In this document: one piece after another, positions 13,973 to 21,161 of the stretch
Numbering within the stretch: position 1 is the stretch's first letter
Layout: each line of letters opens with the position of its first letter
Assembly (NCBI GenBank): GCA_011605715.1
Contig: JAAOZO010000030.1
Coordinates: 1 to 25,573 of the forward strand
Source of the DNA: Nitrososphaerota archaeon
Lineage (GTDB): Archaea > Thermoproteota > EX4484-205 > JAAOZO01
DNA: 25,573 nucleotides
Direction: 5' to 3'
Notes under the pieces: generated by a model
What the model saw: only the letters and a program-made list of their open reading frames with translations
Told to the model about the DNA's origin: nothing
Databases searched by the model: none
Position numbers and translations under genes: made by a program

Positions 13973-14458
13973 TTAGTATGTTCTTTCTCCAGCTCTTATT
14001 GGCCATACCCATCCATACGATGCCCTCTCTACGCCTTTCTCTTTAAGCTCGCTTAGAAGCTTCTCTTTAGAACTTTGCAAAAAGTTTTTAGGATCATACA
14101 AGACAATACCCTCTACTATCGCGTTGAGGAACCAGCCACTTTTAGATTTAACATGAATCTCGAATTCCTCGGGGGTCATGTATATTACTTGAATTATGCT
14201 TGGTAGTTTTAGTCTTACTACAAGTTTTGAAATCATGGGTATTCTCTCTTGAAGCTTTGGAAGACCCTCTACTACAAGTATTAGATCAACATCGCTTTCT
14301 GCTGAAGAAAGAGGCTTTGCAGTTCCTCTTGCCACAGAACCAAACAAAAGTATCCCTACCACTCTTTCATTGAAAACATCTAATATTTTCTCTAAATATT
14401 GTTCTATAAGTTCTCGATATTCGACGTCTTTAATCTTATCCAAGTTTTCTAGACGCAT
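13973..14458 (-). CDS. MNT-type minimal nucleotidyltransferase of a HEPN/MNT pair
   Basis: A 161-residue protein from ATG 14458. A TTG at 14464 would add two residues but has poorer spacing to GAGGTG. After a ~28-residue helical lead come the nucleotidyltransferase motifs GILLFGSVARGTAKPL (GSVARG, about 40-45) and ESDVDLILVV (D56, D58), the first two metal-binding acids. The strand where a third acid usually sits reads LPSIIQVIYMTPEEF and contains no Asp or Glu in the strand itself, so the third ligand may be missing or supplied elsewhere. In HEPN/MNT toxin-antitoxin pairs this partner modifies or neutralises HEPN. Here it follows HEPN by 19 nt in the same operon, preceded by GAGGTG. Confidence 0.75.
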   Translation of the reverse strand: MRLENLDKIKDVEYRELIEQYLEKILDVFNERVVGILLFGSVARGTAKPLSSAESDVDLILVVEGLPKLQERIPMISKLVVRLKLPSIIQVIYMTPEEFEIHVKSKSGWFLNAIVEGIVLYDPKNFLQSSKEKLLSELKEKGVERASYGWVWPIRAGERTY

Positions 14459-14477
14459 CCTCAACTACACCTCTCAA

Positions 14478-14963
14478 TTACTCAACTACTGTTGAAAGAT
14501 CTGCAGGTAAATCCTTAAACTCGCAAAAAAACTTTATCACATTGCTTAAACTTTCTATCGCCAATTCAAGAAGTTCCTTTGCTACTTCTTTTGTGTAAAC
14601 TTCTGAAGGCATGATTATCCTCTCTTCAGTTTCCCAACTATACCTTGGCATAGAGCCTTGCGCTTCAAGAGATGAAGCATAAGAAATTATTAGTGTTAAA
14701 TATGCTATTTGTTCCTTATTTAAGTTAAGTTTTTTTAACCTTTCCTTATCTGAAATAAGCTTCCCTACTAGAACACTGGGGAAATGCGTTTTCTCGAACT
14801 CTACTCCTAAGAAGCTTAAGATTGATTTACAAGCATCTTCAACTGATAGCTGAGTTCTGAACACAGCATCAGAATAGTCTCCGTCTGAATATCTTGCTAA
14901 GCCTCTTCTTAAGTCATCTAAACTCATTTTTAGTCTGTCTCTTGCTTTACTATAATTGTTCAA
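14478..14963 (-). CDS. HEPN-domain protein of a HEPN/MNT pair
   Basis: This all-helical 161-residue HEPN-type protein has the characteristic helix-2 sequence DGDYSDAVFRTQLSVEDACK, equivalent to A-x-x-x-x-Q-x-x-x-E-x-A-x-K of COG1895/COG2250-like HEPNs. It is followed by a KTHFPSVL loop and a long second half. RNase HEPN toxins carry R-x4-6-H. This protein has a single His (in KTHF), with no Arg within 4-6 residues before it, so the ribonuclease site appears absent. It may be a non-catalytic nucleotide- or substrate-binding partner. The start is TTG at 14963, about 31 nt from a TATA-like ATATAAAG at 14991-14998; ATG 14927 is an alternative. First gene of the pair. Confidence 0.7.
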   Translation of the reverse strand: MNNYSKARDRLKMSLDDLRRGLARYSDGDYSDAVFRTQLSVEDACKSILSFLGVEFEKTHFPSVLVGKLISDKERLKKLNLNKEQIAYLTLIISYASSLEAQGSMPRYSWETEERIIMPSEVYTKEVAKELLELAIESLSNVIKFFCEFKDLPADLSTVVE

Positions 14964-14990
14964 CCTGATAGGTAAAAAGCATCTAGAAGA

Positions 14991-14998
14991 ATATAAAG
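14991..14998 (-). promoter_or_regulatory. TATA-like element of the HEPN/MNT operon
   Basis: CTTTATAT on the minus strand is centred about 31 nt before the TTG at 14963, supporting a leaderless or nearly leaderless start at that non-ATG codon. Confidence 0.45.
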
Positions 14999-15071
14999 TT
15001 TACGAAACAGCTTGCTTTGTTAGCTTAAGATCTATAGATAGTAGCTCCATAAAAATAAGGTTTTATTGAGC

Positions 15072-15127
15072 AATTGTTGAGAAGAGTCGTCATGTCACAG
15101 AGCTAAGAAGTTTTTCTTCTAACAATT
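15072..15127. repeat. long inverted repeat in the HEPN-PHP spacer
   Basis: The left arm AATTGTTGAGAAG (15072-15084) matches the right arm CTTCTAACAATT (15116-15127) in reverse complement with one unpaired base. The loop is 31 nt, and its 3' part contains a small GAAG-TTTTT-CTTC hairpin. The remainder of the 15000-15310 spacer has no gene that I can support. It could be a structured RNA element or the scar of a lost mobile element. Confidence 0.45.
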
Positions 15128-15310
15128 ATGGGAGAGCATTCATTTTCGAACTACTAGAAGTAAATTTACCCTCAAGTTTACATAAGTTAATACAGTTGTT
15201 ATTACTTTATGAAAAATGCGACTTCATCAGTTTTACTTCCAGAATTAATTCTTTTCCAAAAATAAGCGTTATAGTTTTCTTTGTTAATATTTTCAGACCT
15301 TTTGCTACAT

Positions 15311-16141
15311 TTAAAGGAGCTGAAAATTCAATCTACCTTTACTGAAGGTTGCTATTTTAGTATAGCCAAAATTTTTTATGTAGTTAACAATAACATCGTA
15401 ACCATAATCTATTTCTTCTAAAGAATGCGCATCAGTTCCTATTGTTACTGGAACTTCAAGCCGCTTACACTCTTGCATTATCCTTGCAGATGGGTACAAG
15501 GATCTTATAGGTTGCCTTAACCCTCGTGAAGAAACTTCAACTGCCATGCTTTGCTTCTTAACTGAAGTTAAAACCTTAGTTTCTTCCACTGCACCATTTG
15601 TTGGAGTATAGCCCCAAATTCTCACTATATCCATGTGACCAACTATGTTGAACAGTCCAGTTTCAACTGCTTTCCTAACTAACGACATGTAAGCAGAATA
15701 AAATTTGTCAAATCCATTTTTCTTTACTTCTTCCTCAACCTTAAACTTTTGCGAACTACAGTCTATACAGATACCTTTAACAAAATGAACACTTCCTATT
15801 AAAAGATCAAAGTCGTAACTGTAGCTACTTAAAATTTCTTCAATTAATTTCTCGCTTTCTGGAAAGTAATCAACTTCTAATCCCAATCTTACTGAGATTT
15901 TGTCGTTGTACTTAACTTCTAGTTGCTTAATTAAGCTTACGTACTCTTCAAGCCTAGTTAAATTTAGGATATGCTTGCTTGTAGTTAAACTAACTTCTTG
16001 GTTCTTGCTCTCAGGAAAAATGGTTAAGTGGTCGGTAAAGGCAATTTCATTGAATCCCCTTTCAATTGCTTTTTCAACGTATTCTTGAGGAGTAGTAGTT
16101 CCATCACTAAAAGTAGTATGGATATGGTAGTTTACCTTCAT
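15311..16141 (-). CDS. PHP-superfamily phosphoesterase (histidinol-phosphatase-like)
   Basis: This 276-residue PHP-domain protein has all the metal motifs: H-x-H in NYHIHTTFSDG (H6, H8, D13), FTDHL (D37, H38), RLGLEVDYFPE with a ligand Glu, IGSVHFV, NIVGHMDIVR, and the C-terminal TIGTDAHS (D and H). These would hold a trinuclear metal site. The order and length match the HisK/HisJ type of histidinol-phosphate phosphatase, the penultimate-stage enzyme of histidine synthesis. PHP proteins of this size also include other phosphoesterases, and no other his gene is present here, so the pathway is unproven. The TATA-like element (16165-16174) is about 28 nt before the ATG. The Lrp gene just upstream has its own promoter. 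Confidence 0.82.
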   Translation of the reverse strand: MKVNYHIHTTFSDGTTTPQEYVEKAIERGFNEIAFTDHLTIFPESKNQEVSLTTSKHILNLTRLEEYVSLIKQLEVKYNDKISVRLGLEVDYFPESEKLIEEILSSYSYDFDLLIGSVHFVKGICIDCSSQKFKVEEEVKKNGFDKFYSAYMSLVRKAVETGLFNIVGHMDIVRIWGYTPTNGAVEETKVLTSVKKQSMAVEVSSRGLRQPIRSLYPSARIMQECKRLEVPVTIGTDAHSLEEIDYGYDVIVNYIKNFGYTKIATFSKGRLNFQLL

Positions 16142-16164
16142 TTGAGCCCTTCAGAAAACGAAAA

Positions 16165-16174
16165 TACTTAAAAG
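16165..16174 (-). promoter_or_regulatory. TATA-like element of the PHP gene
   Basis: CTTTTAAGTA on the minus strand is centred about 28 nt before ATG 16141, giving a leaderless message. It lies just before the end of the Lrp gene (stop at 16186), so the two genes need not be co-transcribed. Confidence 0.45.
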
Positions 16175-16185
16175 CTTTACTTATT

Positions 16186-16620
16186 CTATGGTGCTATATT
16201 TTCTAGCTCAACAACTTCATTTACTATTGCAGGACAAATTCTTTCAACACCTTCGTAGTGTGAAATTTGCTCGTGAACTTTTTCTAGTTCATTCATGTTT
16301 TCGCAAACTATTTCTGCAACTAGGTCATGGTCTCCAGAAGTTAAGTAAAGAGAAACTACTTTTTTGGTGCTTTTAAGACTCTTCATAACGCTTATTAGGT
16401 GCTCGGGTTTTACGTCGATTCCAGTAAAGGAGCAAGCCATGTTCACTTTCTTGTAGTCAACGATCGCACGATAGCCAACTATGATCTTTTCAGATTCTAG
16501 CTTCTTTATTCTCTTTCTTATTGCAGTTTCAGTCATGTTAAAGTGCTTTGCAATCTTTGTCTTTGGAGTCCTAGCGTTCCTTCTTAGTATTTCAAGTATG
16601 CCATAGTTCGTTTTATCCAT
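16186..16620 (-). CDS. Lrp/AsnC-family transcriptional regulator
   Basis: The 144 residues have a typical Lrp/AsnC layout. The N-terminal winged helix (DKTNYGILEILRRNARTPKT, then KIAKHFNMTETAIRKRIKKL, recognition helix about 29-43) is followed by the strand GYRAIVDYKK and the C-terminal RAM domain (about 62-140, including VVSLYLTSGDHDLVAEI and VERICPAIV). Such proteins form octamers or dimers, bind small effectors such as amino acids, and regulate nearby genes and themselves. Here the rubrerythrin gene is divergent with only 62 nt between the starts. That space contains a palindromic operator candidate at 16621-16637, directly abutting the ATG, which suggests auto-repression and control of rubrerythrin. 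ATG 16620 is about 27 nt from a shared TATA-like element. Confidence 0.85.
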   Translation of the reverse strand: MDKTNYGILEILRRNARTPKTKIAKHFNMTETAIRKRIKKLESEKIIVGYRAIVDYKKVNMACSFTGIDVKPEHLISVMKSLKSTKKVVSLYLTSGDHDLVAEIVCENMNELEKVHEQISHYEGVERICPAIVNEVVELENIAP

Positions 16621-16637
16621 AGTTCGTTTCTCGAACT
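16621..16637. promoter_or_regulatory. candidate Lrp operator (inverted repeat)
   Basis: AGTTCG-TTTCT-CGAACT is a perfect 6-bp inverted repeat with a 5-nt spacer. It abuts the Lrp start codon and lies between the shared TATA element and the Lrp transcript start. An extra half-site with the same flank (AGTTCGTTT) occurs at 16605-16613 inside the Lrp reading frame, 16 nt away. A protein bound here would block Lrp transcription. It also lies just upstream of the rubrerythrin TATA box. Confidence 0.55.
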
Positions 16638-16641
16638 AAAT

Positions 16642-16651
16642 GTTTATAAAT
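16642..16651. promoter_or_regulatory. shared bidirectional TATA element (Lrp / rubrerythrin)
   Basis: GTTTATAAAT is near-symmetric and is the only strong TATA-like sequence in the 62-nt divergent space. It is about 27 nt from the Lrp start codon on one side and about 36 nt from the rubrerythrin ATG on the other. One element could therefore serve both directions, giving a leaderless Lrp mRNA and a rubrerythrin leader of about 9 nt. Confidence 0.45.
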
Positions 16652-16682
16652 CTTACCCGAAATAGTTAAGGCAAGTGAGAAC

Positions 16683-17264
16683 ATGAAGACGTTACAAAAT
16701 TTGGCGGTAGCGTTTGTTGGAGAAAGTCAAGCAAGAAACCGCTATACATTTTACGCAAAAGTTGCACAGAAGGAAGGCTATGAGCAAATCGCGGAGATAT
16801 TTCGCATAACAGCTGACAATGAAAAAGAGCATGCAAGTACCTTGTTTAACTTAATTGATGAGCTTAAGAAAAAGAGTGGTGAAAAAATAGAAGCAATCAA
16901 TATCGAAGCTTCAGTTCCAACAACACTTGGAAGTACTGCTGAAAATTTGAAGGCTGCAATAGGTGGAGAGCACTACGAAAGCACAAAGATGTATCCAGAA
17001 TTTGCAGATGTTGCTGAAAAAGAAGGCTTTCCAGAAGTTGCTGAGCGACTAAGAGCAATAGCGAAGGCAGAACAACATCACGAAGAAAGGTATCAAAAGC
17101 TACTAAAAGAAGTTGAAAATAACTCAGTATTTAAGAAAAATAAGAAGGTTTACTGGGTTTGCAGAGAATGCGGTTACGTCTATGAAGGTGAAGAACCGCC
17201 AGAAATTTGTCCTTCATGCAAGCATTCAAAAAGTTATTTCCAACTGAAGTGCGAAGAGTACTAA
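16683..17264 (+). CDS. rbr: rubrerythrin
   Basis: 193 residues with the classic two-part structure. A four-helix ferritin-like diiron domain has ligand motifs near residues 14-20 (GESQARNRY), E-x-x-H at 47-50, E96 in GGEHYES, and E130-x2-H133 in AKAEQHHEERY. It is followed by a C-terminal rubredoxin-like domain with C160-x2-C163 (WVCRECGYVY) and C176-x2-C179 (EICPSCK). It reduces hydrogen peroxide in the cytosol of anaerobes, drawing electrons through the rubredoxin Fe, so it indicates an anaerobic or microaerobic lifestyle. All visible ligands are present and the length is normal. It is divergent from an Lrp-type regulator, which may control it. ATG 16683, followed downstream by a T-run. Confidence 0.93.
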   Translation: MKTLQNLAVAFVGESQARNRYTFYAKVAQKEGYEQIAEIFRITADNEKEHASTLFNLIDELKKKSGEKIEAINIEASVPTTLGSTAENLKAAIGGEHYESTKMYPEFADVAEKEGFPEVAERLRAIAKAEQHHEERYQKLLKEVENNSVFKKNKKVYWVCRECGYVYEGEEPPEICPSCKHSKSYFQLKCEEY

Positions 17265-17285
17265 CAGCAAAATAGTATACTAAAC

Positions 17286-17294
17286 TCTTTTTTT
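17286..17294 (+). terminator. oligo-T termination tract after rubrerythrin
   Basis: A pyrimidine run with seven consecutive T's lies 22-30 nt after the rubrerythrin stop with no hairpin required, like archaeal intrinsic terminators. The 17295-17527 stretch beyond has nothing recognisable. It includes an AT-rich tract (17456-17473) and the sequence AGTTCGAAAC at 17492-17501, which holds one Lrp-type half-site that may be chance. Confidence 0.45.
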
Positions 17295-17533
17295 GGTTAT
17301 AAGAGCTTCAGTTAAGCTAGGCTACATTTGACTTCTTCCAACAAAGGTTGAACATGCTCAATAAAAGCTTGTTAGCTCAAATTCATAACGAAAAGGATAA
17401 TTAGTTGGAAGTTCATTACAACTAAGAAATCAATAGGAAAATGTTGTTTTGTTTCAATTATTTTTTTAAAATTGTTCATTCTTTTCATTAAAGTTCGAAA
17501 CACTTAACTAACTAGATAAAGAACAACGTGGAT

Positions 17534-19900
17534 ATGCATAGTCCAACAGATACAGAGTTAGGCGATAATAGAGTTCTTATAGTATCTTGGAGCAAAGACC
17601 ACTTCAAGGTAAGAAGTGGAAAATACATAATTTGGTACCACAAAGAAAAAACGAATGGACTTATACTTATTTCTAATGAAAGAAACGAAGAAGAGAAAGC
17701 GTTAGCTACGAATTTTGGATTAGATAATGCAGCTCTGGAGATATTAAGTTCAAAATATGTTAAGGATGTTTCTGTCCATGAAAATGAAAGAGAGATCATA
17801 GTTGAGTTAAGAAGTTCACGAGACTGGGCAGATTTTCTAATTCATGTAAGATTATTTAAGCATAGACCAGGCTTAGTTAATTGGAAAGTTGATGTTTCAA
17901 CTAAAGGAAGAAAGGAACCACAAAGACTTCCATTTTATCGCTTTTTCCCTCAAGTATCCTCCGAAGGGTGGAACGTTTCAACAGATCAAGAACTTAAATT
18001 TTATGACTGTACTACCAACAAATTTGTTCCTGGTAAAGGAACAGACTATTTAAGGGGAGCACCAGAACATAGCTCAGCGTGGGGAGTAAGAAATGTTTAC
18101 AACCAATTTTGCTACCTTCATGAAGAGGATATCATTAACAGTACTATTCTTTATTTTCAAAATTTCACTTCTTTAAACAAATACTATGAAGTTACTAAGA
18201 CAGATGCGTCGTATACAGTTGATGTACCATATCCATGGATAAGTTATTATCCAACTCGTCGTATAGATTTTGATCATGAAAAGTTTAATTATATCTTGAA
18301 ATTTGGTTATAGAATACCGGTTAGCGAAGAAAAGATTCCACAAGATATAGAGTTTACAATAATAGATAGCTACCTCTATCTAAACCCAATAAAACCAAAG
18401 AACAACATTGATTGTTGTAAGCTTTTTATAAAGATGTTTTCTGAAATATACGATGAAATAGACAAACCTGAAACAGAATACACTGAATGGGCAAACGAAG
18501 TAGTTCCAAAAGAAATTGAAAATCTTCTTGATCCTGATAACTGGGTAACGATCAATGGGAAACAGTATCTAAAATCGTACGTAAAGGACCCAAGAAATTC
18601 AAGCGCAGAACTTATTACTCTCCTAGATGTACTTGTTCCTTTAAAAAAGTATTTTAAAAAGTTTGATAGAGGTCTTGAGTTAGTTGAAAAACTTGAGAAA
18701 GGCCTTCCGGATTTTTACAAACCTAAGCTAGGAGCAATATTCCAAAGTTTACATCAGACTCAAAAAATGGATGAGGAAAAAGTAGTGATGGATGCATGGT
18801 ATTTCTTGTGTCCTGTTTTGTGGACAGGGCATGTAGCAGAAGAAGGGAACTTAGAAGCTAAAGACATGGCTCTTAAGAGCAGCCAGACGATTGTAAATCT
18901 TGGACGTACAGTCTCTTATGAATTTCCACAGTTCTTAGACATTTTTAACGGCAAGTATCATGACATTTTAGGAACTGGAAGAGAAGTTTATGAGTATGAT
19001 GTGACTGGTGTTTATGCTTACTTAATGCTACAGTATTACAACCTAACTGGGGATGAAACTTACATAGAAGAAGCTAAAAAAGCTATGGATAAAGTAGCAA
19101 GGAGGAGTTTTGAGTATGCGTATGAAATGACAGCTACACCAGAGGGGGCAGTTGCAGCTCTATGGCTGTATCAGCTAACAAACGATGAGAAGTATATCGA
19201 TATAAGTTTTATACCATTGGCAAGCATACTGCGACATAGTGTATTCTTTGAATGCAAATATGGCTATGGAAAGTACTACAAAACGTTTTTCTTAACCATG
19301 GCAATGCCTGAATCCTATATAGCAGCTTGTGAAGAAGGAAAAGTGTTTAGGTACATGCTTGAGTACATAAAGAGAGGTGAAAAGTGTTTACCAAGCTTTG
19401 CTAAAAAACTTGTAGCTGAACTTCTGAAGTACAAAAGTCAATACACTATGCCTCCAAGTTATCCCAAAGAAATGATAGCGGAGGAACCCGCCAACGGAAA
19501 GCTTAATCCATCGTGGTACATACCTTTCGAAGACCTTATGCTTGGTTGGAAGAAGTCGGGACAAGTTGGGCAAGAGATTTATGGAGCAGGATTTCCAATA
19601 GAAATTGCAAACGGTCTATATCAAGTTTTTAAACACGGGGAACTCGTACTTTACACAGAGTATCCCACGGTTTTTTCAAGCGAAGAAAACAAGAAGATTA
19701 CTTTTAGGACAACTGGAGTGAAAGAATACTTGTTTAAGGCAAGGATAACTTACTTACATGAAAGGAAGTCACCATTAAGAGTTTTTGAGTTAGATGAGCA
19801 AGGAAAACCTATTAAAGAAATTTTTCCAAGCTCTTTTGACAGGAAAACCCAAGAATTCATAGGTCATGGAAATACTACTTATACGATATTATTAGATTAA
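17534..19900 (+). CDS. large glycosidase-like protein with an (alpha/alpha) barrel (unassigned)
   Basis: About 788 residues (ATG 17534; GTG 17528 would add two). There is no signal peptide or membrane segment, so it is cytosolic. The first ~300 residues are beta-rich with many aromatic positions (WSKDHFKVRSGKYIIWYHKE), like an N-terminal beta-sandwich. Residues about 350-650 are helical hairpins, among them VYAYLMLQYYNLTGDETYIE and AVAALWLYQLTNDEKYIDIS. The motif hairpin-helix-TGDE-x-Y occurs at least twice, as in six-hairpin glycosidases. The last ~110 are beta-rich again (GELVLYTEYPTVFSSEE). The layout beta-sandwich/(alpha/alpha)6/beta suits an exo-acting glycoside hydrolase, epimerase or lyase on sugar acids. 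I cannot assign a numbered family or a catalytic residue. It converges with the GH130 gene. Confidence 0.6.
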   Translation: MHSPTDTELGDNRVLIVSWSKDHFKVRSGKYIIWYHKEKTNGLILISNERNEEEKALATNFGLDNAALEILSSKYVKDVSVHENEREIIVELRSSRDWADFLIHVRLFKHRPGLVNWKVDVSTKGRKEPQRLPFYRFFPQVSSEGWNVSTDQELKFYDCTTNKFVPGKGTDYLRGAPEHSSAWGVRNVYNQFCYLHEEDIINSTILYFQNFTSLNKYYEVTKTDASYTVDVPYPWISYYPTRRIDFDHEKFNYILKFGYRIPVSEEKIPQDIEFTIIDSYLYLNPIKPKNNIDCCKLFIKMFSEIYDEIDKPETEYTEWANEVVPKEIENLLDPDNWVTINGKQYLKSYVKDPRNSSAELITLLDVLVPLKKYFKKFDRGLELVEKLEKGLPDFYKPKLGAIFQSLHQTQKMDEEKVVMDAWYFLCPVLWTGHVAEEGNLEAKDMALKSSQTIVNLGRTVSYEFPQFLDIFNGKYHDILGTGREVYEYDVTGVYAYLMLQYYNLTGDETYIEEAKKAMDKVARRSFEYAYEMTATPEGAVAALWLYQLTNDEKYIDISFIPLASILRHSVFFECKYGYGKYYKTFFLTMAMPESYIAACEEGKVFRYMLEYIKRGEKCLPSFAKKLVAELLKYKSQYTMPPSYPKEMIAEEPANGKLNPSWYIPFEDLMLGWKKSGQVGQEIYGAGFPIEIANGLYQVFKHGELVLYTEYPTVFSSEENKKITFRTTGVKEYLFKARITYLHERKSPLRVFELDEQGKPIKEIFPSSFDRKTQEFIGHGNTTYTILLD

Positions 19901-19937
19901 ATCTAAAAATAGTTAAAAAATTCTAAGCTTACGCTTA

Positions 19938-20996
19938 TTATCTTTTGCTAACCCATTTCATTCTTTCTAGTGCTTTGTCTAACTCCGTAACAAAAAATCC
20001 GATTGCATAATCGCTTACGCCTCCAACCCAAACGAGATTTTCTTTGTAAGAGACTAGCCCGTTACCAAATATAACATGTGGCCGATCACCATATTCTTCA
20101 TTTATTCCTTTTGGAGCGAGTAAGTAATTACTTACAGCTAACAATCTGCCTTCATCATCAACTATTGCCAGACCATTCCTATAAGAATAGTCTTCCTTTA
20201 TTACACCATGCCATCCAACTAAGAATTCATTGGAAGAAAGCTTAAGCACATTCGTTGACCATCCAACCTTAAACTCCCAATCCTCAAAACACAATGAAGG
20301 TTCCATTGACTCTTCATTTATTATTACTTCGTTTAAATCAGCTCTTGCTCTCCAACCCAGCTCAATGTCATTTATCAAAGGCCTAGTTAGCATAACAGCC
20401 CTATCGCCTTCTACTTTAAGGAGAGCAGAATCCTTGCTACTTCTTGGAACAAAGTAGTCACCCTCTGTTGACTTTATCCTAAAGTAACCCCTTTTAACTA
20501 TAGAAAGATCATTATCAAGTTTAGCAAGAGCTTGTACAATGTCTACATTTAGTTTGTCTTTATCCAAAAAGTAACCGTAGCCAGTATACAGCATAAGTAG
20601 TCCTTCTTTGTCCTTAAAAACTCGTGGATCTTCACAACCTCTAAACTCCCAAAGGAACTTTGGCCAGAGAATTACCTTAGCATCTACTGGTAGCTTTAAA
20701 CTACCACTTAAGATATCGTCTATTTTTACAGAGAATTCACCTACACTTGACACATAGGTATAGTACTCAAATATAAGCCTAGGAAATACGTGTAAAGTCT
20801 TTCCTTCTAGTAGAGCACCTGGATTAAACGCTAACTTTGGGCGTTTTCTAGAGTAATTACTTACTAGAATATCCTGATCTGAAACTATTAACCCTTTTCT
20901 CTCAAAGATATCTTCGATCTTGTTTTCTCTTGTTCCTTTCAACTCTTTAAAAAAAGAAATTGCTTTTTCATGCAGTCTTTCTTCTACGTTTGACAT
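19938..20996 (-). CDS. GH130-family glycoside phosphorylase/hydrolase
   Basis: This 352-residue protein has the five-bladed beta-propeller motifs of GH130. LAFNPGALLEG (N58-P59-G60-A61) and FRGCEDPRVFKD (E122-D123-P124-R125) are followed by YTGYGYF, PRSSKDSALLKVEGD (K188, D189), WHGVIKEDYSYRNG, and a closing GGVSDYAIGFF. GH130 enzymes phosphorolyse or hydrolyse beta-mannosides, such as mannosyl-1,4-glucose or beta-1,2-mannobiose, in the cytosol. Which one cannot be told from the sequence. The N-terminus carries ~35 extra helical residues compared with the minimal domain. It is convergent with the large glycosidase-like gene 37 nt away. The TATA-like element (21021-21030) is about 29 nt before the ATG. 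Confidence 0.82.
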   Translation of the reverse strand: MSNVEERLHEKAISFFKELKGTRENKIEDIFERKGLIVSDQDILVSNYSRKRPKLAFNPGALLEGKTLHVFPRLIFEYYTYVSSVGEFSVKIDDILSGSLKLPVDAKVILWPKFLWEFRGCEDPRVFKDKEGLLMLYTGYGYFLDKDKLNVDIVQALAKLDNDLSIVKRGYFRIKSTEGDYFVPRSSKDSALLKVEGDRAVMLTRPLINDIELGWRARADLNEVIINEESMEPSLCFEDWEFKVGWSTNVLKLSSNEFLVGWHGVIKEDYSYRNGLAIVDDEGRLLAVSNYLLAPKGINEEYGDRPHVIFGNGLVSYKENLVWVGGVSDYAIGFFVTELDKALERMKWVSKR

Positions 20997-21020
20997 TTTA
21001 GCAAGTTTTTACAAGACGCC

Positions 21021-21030
21021 CTTTTTATCT
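21021..21030 (-). promoter_or_regulatory. TATA-like element of the GH130 gene
   Basis: AGATAAAAAG on the minus strand is centred about 29 nt before ATG 20996, again placing the transcript start at or near the start codon. The rest of the 21031-21161 spacer is AT-rich with no gene visible. Confidence 0.45.
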
Positions 21031-21161
21031 CTTATGAAAAATAGTTTTATTTTCTTTCATTTTAGGTTACAGAAATGTAAAATAAGTACAGAAATAAAAG
21101 GCTTTGAATGAACATAACAAAAGTTAGAAAGTAGAAATTAAGGAAAAAGCTACCAGTTAAA

